Positions 49,806 to 60,600 of a stretch of 64,000 nt of DNA are shown one piece after another; within the stretch, counting starts at the first letter, position 1, and each line of letters begins with the position of its first letter. Origin of the DNA: Solea solea. Lineage: Eukaryota > Chordata > Actinopteri > Pleuronectiformes > Soleidae. Where the stretch lies: positions 31,238,077 through 31,302,076 of the forward strand of contig NC_081136.1 in NCBI RefSeq assembly GCF_958295425.1, in the 5' to 3' direction. The position numbers and the translations under genes were made by a program. Below the pieces are notes generated by a model, which did no database searches, was not told where the DNA came from, and was given only the letters and a program-made list of their open reading frames with translations.

Positions 49806-51720
49806 TACGGGCCACAAGTTTGAGACCTCTGCCCTAAACGAAACTATTAAAAGTTAATGCCTAACCCTAACCTTAACCTAACCACAATTCAAACCTAAGA
49901 CCAAACTTAACACCTCCTCAGGAATGAGGTTCTGCCTCACCAGGACCAGGTTTTGGTCTCTATGAGGACCAAACATTGTTTACGCCAGAGAAAGGTAACA
50001 AATACAGGATCACACACACACACACACACATATGCTGCAGTACAGTTGTCAGGGACACTGCGGTTGTCTCGCCCAGCAGCGTTCCGCGTAAATAATTAAC
50101 TCCTCGTCTCTCGGTGGGTATAAATCACCACCGCTGACACGTTCCTGAGATCAGAGGGAGTCACAACAGCACGGCACGTCACGCTGCCGATCAATAGCCA
50201 GTCAAACAGTGCGCTGCTGATAAGTTAGGCTGCGGCCTGCGCTCGCCGTCCTCTAACGCGGCCTCTCAGGCTTTGACCCACTTGTGTGCCTGAGCGCGTT
50301 TGCAAGGACAGATAAGGCGAACACAGAGTGAAAACTTGATTTAGCGGAGATTGTTTGTGTGATTTAAAGTTCCACACGTGTCTGTGGGCCCAGCAGGAGG
50401 GAAGATCGTTTGTTATCAAGTCATTTTGACCCTTGATCTTTCATTTCCATGCAGAGTGAGGCAGATGAGGAGCAGTATTTCTTCTCTGTTTGTTTATTAA
50501 AAGCTTCACAGTGTGACCTTTGCTGATATTTGAGGTCGCTGACGTTATTATTCCGCCTGTGTTTGGTCTCTGTGGTCAGACGTAGTGTTGTGTTCTTCAC
50601 CCTCTGTTAAGAAGTGCTTTGTTTTTGTGTACACACAGGTCTTTGTGTTTCCAGTCACACGGCATTTATGTTGCTTTACTAGCGCAAGGTTGCTGTGGCC
50701 TCCATCTGGTCTTGAACCACAGAATTCATTTATTTCTATTAAACAGTAAAGGAAACTGTAGTTTTAACGCGTTGCCTATGGCTGACCTAAATGACCAACA
50801 TTATGACGAGAAATCTGACTAATTATTGCACCGATTGCTTCACATTCTCCACCCTTAACAGTTGTGCGGAGACGACGCCCAACCCAGTGACACACATACA
50901 TGGGACAGATATGGAGAGTGGGATGGGTCAAAGGTTACAAAGCAGGCGTGACGGGGGCTAAACTGCTGTTCAAAACCTCTGAATTTGCACAAGTAAATGG
51001 TATAAAACTAAACATGAACTCGTACTGTATCTGCGGACAGAGGGAGAAGGGAAAAACGGATGATCTGTATGTTTACTTTACGTGTTTTTCACAGCTTTAC
51101 TTAACTGAAATGCGCCCAAAACCTTAATTAGTCTTTTCATTTTTTCTTCTGCTTCGTTAAATGAGCTGGTCGGGTTTTTGTTTTTGTCAAACTTTATCTT
51201 CTTTTGCTTCTTATTGCACGTTACCTGCCTATGTCCTGTTTACGTTTGCACTTTTTTGGTGATTTTAAAAGAAAGATGTTGGAGTGGATTTCCTTTCACG
51301 TGCCGTGTCCTCGGTGTGACCACAGAATCAGAGATTATACACCTCTTTAATATCCCGATGAACGCAAAGTAAACTAATTTTATCGCGACGGCGGTAATAA
51401 TAATAAAAGGTAGACAGAGGTGATGTCATCAGTCCGAATCCAGGTCACCCGATTCTTGCACAAGTGCTCATTCATGAAACAGCTGTGTGAGATGTACAGA
51501 AAACGTTTGCACACGGGGAGAGAGATTTTTACTGCAGTGTGAACCCTCTCTGGTCACATTAGGTCACATCAAGCCATGGTGCAATGTACTCACTGTAACT
51601 TAGTTGGGCTTGACTCGTTTGTGCTGTTTCAATTCCTCAATCAGCACAGCGAGGAAGAGTCACGTAAAGGGGTCGCACGTTTATTTCCACTTGCTGTACG
51701 TCCAGGTTACATTTCCATCC

Positions 51721-51840
51721 ACATATCCAATCCAATCCATCTTTATTTATAAAGCACATTTAAAATCTGTACGTACATAGTGCGCACATAAAATAGACAT
51801 AAAAACACCCACAAAATGAGTAAAACAACAGAGTTCAACT
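51721..51840. repeat. Fragment of a fish interspersed repeat end
   Basis: 'ccaatccaatccatctttat' followed by 'ttataaagcacatttaaa' resembles the 3' end of a common fish retroelement, from memory. Left and right limits uncertain. Confidence 0.4.
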
Positions 51841-52695
51841 CATGAGAAGGATCCAAAATTTAAAAGGATTATTAAGGAAATTGATATACAAAGATGAAAA
51901 CAAAGTACAATTTTAGTTAGTTAGTTTTATAAACTAACAGTTAACAAAATACTTTTTGTTATTTTGTTAGTTTTCGTGAACTATAATAACCTTGCTCTAA
52001 ACTAAATTAAGTCAATAGTGGCTCCTACGATTCATTTACTATTTACTTCTCCTACGATTCATTTACTACAGTTCTAAAGGGACACGTAGGTAGAGGTAAT
52101 AGACATTACCCATTTATAAACATCTTCAAAACTGAAAGATAAGACCCAACCCCCCCCAAAAAAAAGAGATGCTTCAGAATCCCGGTTCACATTTGGGTGA
52201 AAGCCCATTTCTGACATTTTATCACCATCGCCGTAGATTTTAAGGATCCCACATTTCAATTTAAAAGTGCTCACCCGGTGACATCTGCTTTCTCTGTAGT
52301 TCCCGTAATTCCGAGCTTCAGTGTGAAGACAAAACAAAACAAGTCTTGTTGTCGGATCACTTATTGTTGCTGATCGTTTCCAGGCCCCGAGTTTTTGTCC
52401 TTTGATGGTTTTTCTGTGCCAGAAGAATCAGCCTGAACATTTTCTGGATTTCTTTTTTTTGCTCCAAAGTCTGAAACACTTTTTATGTTTAGTTTTATTT
52501 TTACATCTCTGTCACTCATAAGCTCTTCAGTGTTTGTTCTCTCGAGGTCAAACTTAGTCTCCCAAGAGCCCTGCAGTCAAAATAAACCTGTGAGCAGCAG
52601 CTTTTCATTTTTGATTCAATACAAACACACAGTCATGGTCATATTTAGAGTTGTAGACAACCTGTTTGAGGGGAATGAATCATTTTCTGCCCGCG

Positions 52696-52700
<5 letters not shown>

Positions 52701-52735
<35 letters not shown>
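52701..52735. repeat. (GT)n microsatellite
   Basis: About 17 GT units. Confidence 0.95.
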
Positions 52736-52737
<2 letters not shown>

Positions 52738-54848
52738 AGTGCCATCGTCACCGTGTGGTTTCGTTTCAGACTTTCCCACATTCTGGCAATCACACTGTCA
52801 CTGTCTGGGTTTGTTTATGCCCCTTAAAACCCAATGTTCACCTGATTATAGTGTGTGTGTGTGTGTTTTTGTGCAACCTCAAGGAGACAAGAGGCATCAT
52901 TGTGAGAGGAGCTTGTGTCCGCAGGTAGCCTGCAGTTAATGTAGAGTGAGTAGTTTTGTCACCATGTCACACACAAATATAGTATATATACTGAATGTTT
53001 CCTGATGTATCTGCTGACAACGGCATCGTTTCACGGTTGCGCCGTATCTCTCCTTCACCGGATAATTCCTCCCTAATTGATGTTTACCCTGTTGAGTCTA
53101 TTTCATGCTCGGCTGCCGTAATGACAGGTTTTACATACGGGAAAAACAGGCCGCCATTGTGTGTCGTTTAGCCCTCACAAGCAACTTATTGTCGTCGGTA
53201 ACCTTGAGTCACCTGTGTTTATCCGCTTGTAGGCCGTAAAAGTGTTAGGAGACGTGTTGATGTGACCCGTTTTACCACCGTGATCTCACGGCGCGCAGAC
53301 TCGGCCTCTAAGATTTCTGCAGAATACAAGCAGAATATTTCATATTTCAGTTTAGTGAACACGGTTTCTACTGTGCTTTTCTTTGTTTGATGCTACAGTG
53401 GTGCTGCTAACTCTACAGGTACATAATAAGCGATGTTCAGCTGCAGATTTCTTTGAACAAAAGTGAGCGTCGGCGTCTTCTTTGTTGACTTTATTCGGTG
53501 AGCTATGACATAACACTATTTACATAGTTGGCACATATTATCCAGCCCCGCACACTCTGCGATGGAAACGCCAGTCAAGATTAGTGTGAAACTGTTCCAA
53601 ACGGCACCGTAGTGAGCTGAGTTTCACTGTTCACTGCCTTAAAAGACTCAAACTGCAAGAATCAGGCTCAGCAAGTTCAAGGGTAATACGGACCAACATA
53701 ACCTGCCCCAATGGTTCCATTTTTCGGGTTCCCTTCCTTTGGGGTACCAGAGCTAAGTCCCTGATATACTACAATGGTGTCGCTTTAATTAAAGAGGACG
53801 TAGATGTATTTCCAGAGACGTCACCGCCTGTCTCTCCACACCGTGTTCAGCAGTGACAGCGGCTCACGTCCATCTGAGCAGCCTTGGCAGCGCAGTTATT
53901 GGACGAGCTCCATTCAGTGAAGACCTTGGCCTCACCTTTAATGCCTCCAAACAATTGTGTGAATATATATATATATACGGGAAGAGTGAGTTTGCTGAAG
54001 CTTAATTTTAAATCAAAGTGTCTTATAATGGAGACCTCAGAGGATAACAGATGGCCCCGTCTAATATTAGCACAAACTCCATGATACCCACGGGCTATTT
54101 TTATGTGACGGGCCGCGATGCCTTATTGTTGCTATCTTACACATTTACGTCTTTATTGTGTGAAGTCGATTCGCTTTGCTGCGGCTCTAGTTTTCCACAT
54201 TTGGCGGGTAGCCGTTCCCTCACATGCCTCGTGTCTGATAGCTCGGCGCCGAGGTCAGAGAAGAGACTTAAGCGTGAGCTAATCAGCTCAGGATTTTATC
54301 AGCAGAAAAGAGTTTGCACTCACTGGCGAACCGAGAGGCCGATTAGGAGATCTGTGTCTCTGGCAATACACCACATGTGTACTGAATAAGTGGGATATAT
54401 GCTTTTTATGTACCCGTGTCAGTGTTTCCATGTAATCCATCCATGAATGGTGTCAGCTCCCCTTGTCGTCACGCGGCAGATGTCCTCTGTCTCCGAGTGA
54501 GAACGGGTGATTCGGAGACGCTCACTTCTGGCTTCTTTGTCTCCCCCCCCCCCCCTCCATCTGTCCCGACGTGAGCCAGGAGAAACCGAATCCTCTATTC
54601 CCCACACACCTTGGCTAAAAACAGGACCTCGTTATTGCCTGTTATTGCTAAGCAAGAAGATGACGGACCACTTGGAGTAGCTCGATGACAGGGCGATTTA
54701 TTTTCACCTGAGGTGACTGATGCCATTAGGACGATGACGTGACTGAGTATCTGCACGAGCGCAAACAACATTATAAATTATAGCAGGGAGGGAAAAACAA
54801 AGACATACATAAAACATGTATTAGCTTCACGTGACGGTTTCTGACCAT

Positions 54849-54854
<6 letters not shown>

Positions 54855-54897
<43 letters not shown>
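54855..54897. repeat. (GATA)n microsatellite
   Basis: About ten gata units, uninterrupted. Confidence 0.95.
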
Positions 54898-55396
54898 TGC
54901 TGCTACAAACAGTCTAAAATGGTTCTAATCCTGTATTATTCGCCAAAATTCAATTCAGACTCACTTCTATAATCTCACTTTTTTGGATAATCTCTTAATC
55001 CACAAACCACATAAATGTATTATTTATTATCAGAATGATTACGTTGTCCTTTTGTCCATTTGTAATGTTGCTGCCATAGTAATCAGATTGTAACCAGAAC
55101 AGTGTAATAAGACTAAAATGACACAATGATGCCGGCGGACTCTGACCTTTTGTAACACGATGACCTGAAGCTTATTGGATTTCCGTCAGATCCGGATGAC
55201 CGCTGCGACTGAAATGATAACATGACATGTGCATGTAGTGTAATAATCACCTCAGAGGCATTTCTGCTTAGAGTTATCTGCTGAGTGCAACCACAGAGCA
55301 ATCTCAGTGAAGAGGGAGACGTTTGGGCGGTTAATATTAAAACCATGGAGTGGACTGAGTTTCAGCCGCTGTGACACTGAAGAGACGTGAAGTGAA

Positions 55397-55790
55397 GTAT
55401 CTTTACCAGAAAATGACTTTGGTAGAAGTTGAAGTCACTTTTTTTTTTTTTTATAATATTACTGAAGTAAAAGTCTTAAAGTATTTGACATTTACTGTAC
55501 TTAAGTAGATGTAAAAGTATTAAAAAAAGGGGAAAGTTGGGATTGAGCCATGGTAGCGTGAGTTGTCTTTCACATGGAAGGTTGCGGGTTCAATTCCTGG
55601 CTCTGCTAGTCACACTTAACCCCATGTGGAAGTGTGAATTAGAATGATAGATGTGTGAATGGCAAAAAAACTGTAGTGTAAAGCAGCTCATCAAGACGAG
55701 AAAGTCTCTCTATATAAATACAGACCATTACCAACTCTTCTTCTGAGTTTATTTGGTAGTAATGAGTAACAACTATAGTTAGACGAAATC
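55397..55790. mobile_element. Composite repeat B: tRNA-SINE nested in a foldback-type element
   Basis: The left arm 'accagaaaatgactttggta' at about 55406 is nearly identical to composite A. The SINE follows at 55541-55733, then 'tttggtagtaatgagtaaca' as in A. The right arm is cut short near 55790. Confidence 0.65.
55541..55733 (+). mobile_element. tRNA-derived SINE, copy B
   Basis: B-box GGTTCAATTCC at 55587-55597, body 'gtgtgaatggcaaaaaaact' and tail 'ctatataaatacagaccatt'. It retains about 30 bp after the B-box (cacacttaaccccatgtgga) that copy A lacks. Confidence 0.7.
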
Positions 55791-56045
55791 TCTTACAACT
55801 ACTAGAGAGTAGAAGAGAATTATGATCCTCCTTGTTGTCATTTGTTTGCTTTTAAATTCACATGCGGTCTCAGTCAAATGAGATAAACATCTCTGGCAAA
55901 CACGCACACTTACTTGATTAACTTCAAAAACAACAAGGGGAAGCCTTTGACCCACTTTGATCAGTCTTATTTCTTTGATTTGATTTGGTGATCTTATCTC
56001 AGGATCCTCCTTAACTTGCGGGTCAAAGGTATCCACTCATCGCCT

Positions 56046-56253
56046 CACTTTATTAGGTACACATGTTCAACTAGTTGTCAACGTACGTATCCGGTATCCA
56101 GTCGCATGGCAGCAACTCACTACATCACGGATGAAGAAGGAAAAACGGCAACAGCAACTTACAATCCGAGTTATGATAATCAAAGCAGCATAAAACCACA
56201 CCAGGTGCCTCTTATGCCATTTTCTTAGGTGTCCAGTGTACCTAATAAAGTGG
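56046..56253. mobile_element. Internally deleted Tc1/mariner-type transposon
   Basis: The termini CACTTTATTAGGTACAC and gtgtacctaataaagtg are inverted repeats of a widespread vertebrate Tc1-like element. The interior keeps short blocks I recognise from its transposase region (catggcagcaactcac, ggcaacagcaac, aaaccacaccaggtgcc) but is only 208 bp against well over 1 kb for a full copy. No transposase can be encoded. Confidence 0.75.
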
Positions 56254-57310
56254 CTCTTAAGTGTAAAGTTCATGTGTGCTGTGTGTCATGGTTATCCCAT
56301 GCAGTGAGTACATTTGATGAATTTATCAGTGACTAAACGACAGCCACCTTCAGTGCAAAGGCACTTTTAAAAACCCGAGTACTTGCAGAGGGAAGGAAGC
56401 ACATTATTCATTCACCATTACATAATAATGTGTTAAACATGAACAGTCACAACATGGGAGTGTCGTCAGATTATGTGCGGAGACAGAATTTACTCCAATG
56501 TGTTTAGGAAGGAGTGGCGCACATGAACCACCCTGCCACCCTGAACGCATGGCATTACGACACAAAGACCTTCCACCTGGAGTGGAGACATTTTTCTTTA
56601 TAGGCCTGAAATATTTCAGTCAATACACCTTTAACCGTGTCGTTATCTCAATGTGTAAATACCGCTTCCCTATTTTGCTCACATTGATTTCACTGTTAAT
56701 AAACTCGGGCATGATGTAAGTTGAGCGAAAGACGGGAGTCACGGTCCAACTATTTTCTGGACGTGATTGTGTCCAAAAAGGAACAATGACGTGCTCAACC
56801 TGGCAAAAGGTAACGACACAAAAGTGTTTATATTTCAGGTGGAGCTTGAAACATCATGAAACTCCTGTTATAAAAGAAAAAAGAAACTGCCATAAAAGTG
56901 CAATTAAAATGCCATGTTTTTCTGTCTCTTGACAAATGCACAAGGTTATATAAGAGGGTTTGTTTTCCTCTCACTGACTGACCTAAGTGTAAGGCTTACA
57001 TTTAAGGAGAAGTTGCTCAATTTCTACCACAACATTTCTGGGATTTAGAGCTTTGATTCCAGAATTAGCATTTTCCTGTCTGAGTGAGACAAAATAAATC
57101 AGGGTGGAGATTACATGTGTTTAACAATCCTCTCCTCTTTTTTTTTTTCACAGCAGACCTTTTGTGTTGTAGTGGGAACAGTAGGAGTAGTAGGAAAAAC
57201 ACAGATGTTGCTAATACCATCAACAATAGCTCTGTTCTATTTTAATGTCCCAGTAATCCACAATGGTGGGACAGCAACACAGCACCAACAATATCAGGAC
57301 ACTTTATATT

Positions 57311-57450
57311 AAAGCTCTATATAAATACAGACCATTACCAAGGAAATGAAGTGGAGTAAAAGTAAAAGCTGCTAGAAATACAAATAACAAAGTAAAGATA
57401 CATGAATTTTGTACTTCAGCACAGTAACAAAGTATTTGTACTTTGTTAGA
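57311..57450. repeat. Composite repeat C: SINE tail plus right arm only
   Basis: The SINE tail (agctctatataaatacagac) is followed directly by 'gaaatgaagtggagtaaaag' and 'acagtaacaaagtatttgta', the right arm seen at 49480-49590. The 5' parts are missing. Confidence 0.6.
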
Positions 57451-57999
57451 TAACAACACTGCTTATATTTGCCTTTAAATGCATTGTTGTTGTTTTTTAA
57501 TTTAATTTCTTTCATTTTACTTTTTTCTTTAAAAAAAGATCTTACATTTATATTTTATTTATGCGTACATGCAGTTTTTGATTGTGTCTTGAATTTATTA
57601 TTCTTTTGTGTTTGTTCTCATATTTTACAATTTATTCCAATTGTACTAATATAACAACTATACTAAACTATAAAAACTTCTTCTGTATTTTATGTAGGCA
57701 TTGAACACATATTACTTTATTATTATGTCAGTTATTCCGATAGTGATATGATCAATAATTGGTTGATGAAATAATATAGTGAGATTTGTAACAATGTAAA
57801 CATTGTTTTGATTTGGAACTACTATTTATTTATTAATTTATTTATCTAAATCTATTAATATATGAATAGATTATCTATGCTGCTTCGGTATTCTGCATGT
57901 CATAGTCATACAACTACAGGTTCATGTGTTCACGCTGCACCAGTTTGCTGGAAATCGCCACCAATTACGCATTTGTTTATGATCATTGTTTTGACCGGC

Positions 58000-58507
58000 T
58001 CTGTGGCCCCGCCCCCTCGCGGCGCTCCAGCCAATGAGCGGCGCTCTGCCTCGGAGGAGTGATCCGGCTGACTGACTGAACTCCAGTCATTGTGCTGAAT
58101 CCGCGGCCATGCGCAGATGTGCGCAAAGGAGGAGGAGGAGGAGGTTCTGTGCGGTGTCGGCTCTAGTCTACATATAGACCTCAGCCTGCGGGATTCCCGC
58201 ACTCGCCGCCTCCGGACGCGCTGCCGTTTCACGAGGGAAACATAAATCCACGACATTCTGACCCAGGAGACCATCTCTGAAGCAGAGCCGCCATTAACTC
58301 CCTCCATTTTCCTCCTCGAATGACTGACCATCCCGGAGATGCAGAGAGCAGCAGCAGCAGCAGTAGCAGCGATGCGGCGGCTCCGCTGTTAACTCCTTGG
58401 ACTCCCTCCTTCTCCTCCTCCTCCTCCTCCTCCTCCTACTCCTCTTCGTCCTCCTGTCTCGTTTTTGCAGGTTCTACTTGTTGAAGGAGTTTGGGTTGGA
58501 TTTCAGG
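58000..58507 (+). promoter_or_regulatory. nudt4: nudt4 promoter and 5' UTR region
   Basis: A CG-rich block with a CCAAT box (58032-58036, in gccaatgagcg), (gga)n, (agc)n and (ctc)n runs, in contrast to the AT-rich flanks. A TAG in frame with nudt4 at 58364-58366 closes the frame upstream, and there is no ATG between it and 58508. The (ctc)n run at 58409-58446 ends in a good splice acceptor (gtttttgcag, to 58470), so part of this block may be intron rather than leader. Confidence 0.55.
58409..58446. repeat. (CTC)n microsatellite upstream of the nudt4 start
   Basis: About 12 units of ctc with few interruptions, 60-100 bp before the ATG. Confidence 0.9.
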
Positions 58508-58603
58508 ATGAAGCTCAAGCCGAACCAAACCAGGACTTATGATGGCGAGGGCTTCAAGAAACGAGCGGCGTGTCTGTGCTTCAAGAACGAACGCGAGGAA
58601 GAG
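58508..58603 (+). CDS. nudt4: Diphosphoinositol polyphosphate phosphohydrolase 2 (Nudix family), first coding exon only
   Basis: 32 codons from ATG to a donor (GAGGAA GAG|GTAAGA). The residues KPNQTRTYD and EGFKKRAACLCFKNE match the N-terminus of NUDT4/DIPP2; the family member NUDT3 differs more at these positions as far as I recall. The enzyme hydrolyses the pyrophosphate of inositol pyrophosphates (PP-InsP5) and diadenosine polyphosphates in the cytosol. The Nudix box is encoded by later exons. I looked for the following exon (family VLLVSSSR..., Nudix glycines) up to the right edge and did not find it, so intron 1 exceeds 5.3 kb. The gene is upstream of UBE2N in human too. Confidence 0.88.
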
Positions 58604-59849
58604 GTAAGAGCGGCTCAGGCAAGAGTGTCCAGACTCTGTGGCCTTTAGCCATCCCCTATATCTTCTCCCAGTCATCCAGACAAACACACGGAGCTTTACG
58701 CTATGAATTAAACTGGCCATATTCTTTAATAATTCATAATTGGTTGAGATTTGTGGCGTCTCGTTCTCTGTCTTGTGTAACTACATTTATGTTGTTTATT
58801 TCTGTTTGGCTTGAGGCGACTGTTTGGTTTGTGCACAGTGCAGTTGCTGATGCACCGTGGGCTATCCAGTTTAGGCTAGTTTGAGGAGCACGTAGAGAAA
58901 AAAAAGGAGGAAAATTTGACCGTTGTCAAGGCAGCGTCACTTACTAAGGTACGCGTTAGAGTCGCGCTTTTCAAAATAAAATCCCTCTCACTTGCTGTGA
59001 CTTGACCAGCATGGCCTTGAGTTGAACAGCTGGTCTCGTTTTGTTCCAAATAATCATCATCATCCTTTACTTTAGGTAATTATGTCTTTTTTATGATGTG
59101 GTGATGGGTAAATTTACAGTGCTGACTTACAGATTATTAATATTATTCTTTAGTTAATCAGCTAATTATTTTTGTAAGATTTCATCTTTAAACCATGTCA
59201 TTAAAACATGTTCTTTATTTCTGCTGTGAGTTATTCTGTCTCTCTCATTTGACAAAGTTTAGTTTTTTTGATGATATGAATCACATAATATTTGATTAAA
59301 TTGTGTGCGTATACAAATTCAGATTGGAGAGACAGAATACATGAATTTATCAAGAAATATTCATTTTAATTAAGCAATTTTGGGACATCGACATTGAAAA
59401 GGAATTACTACTCAAAGAATGATTGTGGTCTGTTTGGGAGCCATGCAAGGTTCTTATTACTGACTCGCAGTCATTTCTATAAATCGACATTGGTTATAAA
59501 AAGCAATTATTGATTGATGTATACTTTTATTTATAGAGCTAGAGAAACAGCCAAAAATCCATCTCAATTCACCACTCTTGAGTGATCAAACAGGCAGACA
59601 GTTAAAGACCTTGAGTGGTTTTGTTTGGATTTGTTTTGCTCTACTGTACGTTTTAGATTATCTTTCACCTCAAATGTAGTTTTGTGCTGTATTGTTAGTT
59701 ATGTTTTGTTGATTTCATAAAGCGCTGTATTACTACATGAGAGATCAACTAGCCATTGCAGTTTTTAGTGTCATTATGTCAACCTGAACAAGTCAGTGAT
59801 GAGTATTTTAAGCTGTTTTTCAAATGATGTCACTGTTGCCTCTTATTTT

Positions 59850-60120
59850 GAAAACAGCCGCCGTACTTCCGGCCTGTCTGTAGCTAGCTTGCTGTCGCCG
59901 ATACAGAGAGGGGGCGAGGCGCGCGCTGTTTCACGTTTCCCTAAATAGCGGCTCTCACGTCGTCACATTTTAAATATATCCGTCAAATGTCGAGTCGACA
60001 CATCATATTTAATAACCTCGACATCGTAAACGTCCATGAAAAGTCGCTGACCATTCATGATAAGGCTGCTGCTGAATCCCGCCGGCCTGTGTGAGCGTGC
60101 AGCCGCGAGGAGTTAAAGGG
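59850..60120. promoter_or_regulatory. CpG-rich block in nudt4 intron 1
   Basis: A cluster of CG dinucleotides (gccgccg, gggggcgaggcgcgcgc, ctcacgtcgtcac, cccgccggcc, gccgcgagg) in an AT-rich intron, with an ETS-type ACTTCCGG at 59865-59872. Could be an alternative promoter or enhancer; no coding exon seen. Confidence 0.4.
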
Positions 60121-60146
60121 ACAGGCACCATGTAAATAATGACGAC

Positions 60147-60600
60147 TTTTATTACTGCTGTGACTTATCACGGTTATATATCCTTCACAATAAACCCACA
60201 TTAAACGGGGTTTCCCTAATCTTTGGCCTCGTGCACAGTGGTTCTCCCAAGATGTTAATTCACAACATAAAAATGTAAAAACTGTAGCTCATAGCTAATA
60301 CATACTTAAATAACTGCAACTAACCTGAATTAAGCAGGGGAACAATGACAAAATGAAGATATTTTTAACTTAAAACAAGACATTTGCAGTCAGTCTTTCT
60401 TCTGACAAAAGCTGAAAAAGGCCACATCTTATATATTACTTCTAAAAGAGTGCCTGTGATATGTTGAGTGTAATGTTCTAGGTTATTTCTTTAACGTGTC
60501 CCATATAGTTTATGTGGCAATAGACATTTATTGCTGTTGTGACTTATCTTGGTGACATACACCACAGTAAACCCAGTTTAAAGGGGATTTCCTTAACCTT
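60147..60600. repeat. Local tandem-type duplication in nudt4 intron 1
   Basis: 60147-60230 and 60527-60600 share 'ttattactgctgtgacttat' / 'ttattgctgttgtgacttat', 'acaataaaccca' / 'acagtaaaccca' and 'ggggtttccctaa' / 'ggggatttcctta'. A second shared block, 'aaagctgaaaaaggccac', lies at about 60408 and 61034. Confidence 0.6.

Larger units (their letters stand above)
43571..58000. other. 14.4-kb gene-poor interval between ube2n and nudt4
   Basis: No open frame here resembles a protein family, and none has a plausible splice partner. The interval holds a related repeat pair (46588-46866 and 49627-49805), two SINE-containing composite repeats plus a fragment (49120-49600, 55397-55790, 57311-57450), a deleted Tc1-like transposon (56046-56253) and several microsatellites. 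Regulatory elements for nudt4 or ube2n could lie here, but I cannot identify them from sequence alone. Confidence 0.65.

Noticed and set aside
58397..58507. N-terminal extension of nudt4 with a poly-leucine segment
   Set aside because: No ATG in the extension, the family protein begins at the ATG at 58508, and a splice acceptor lies between. Kept only as a finding.
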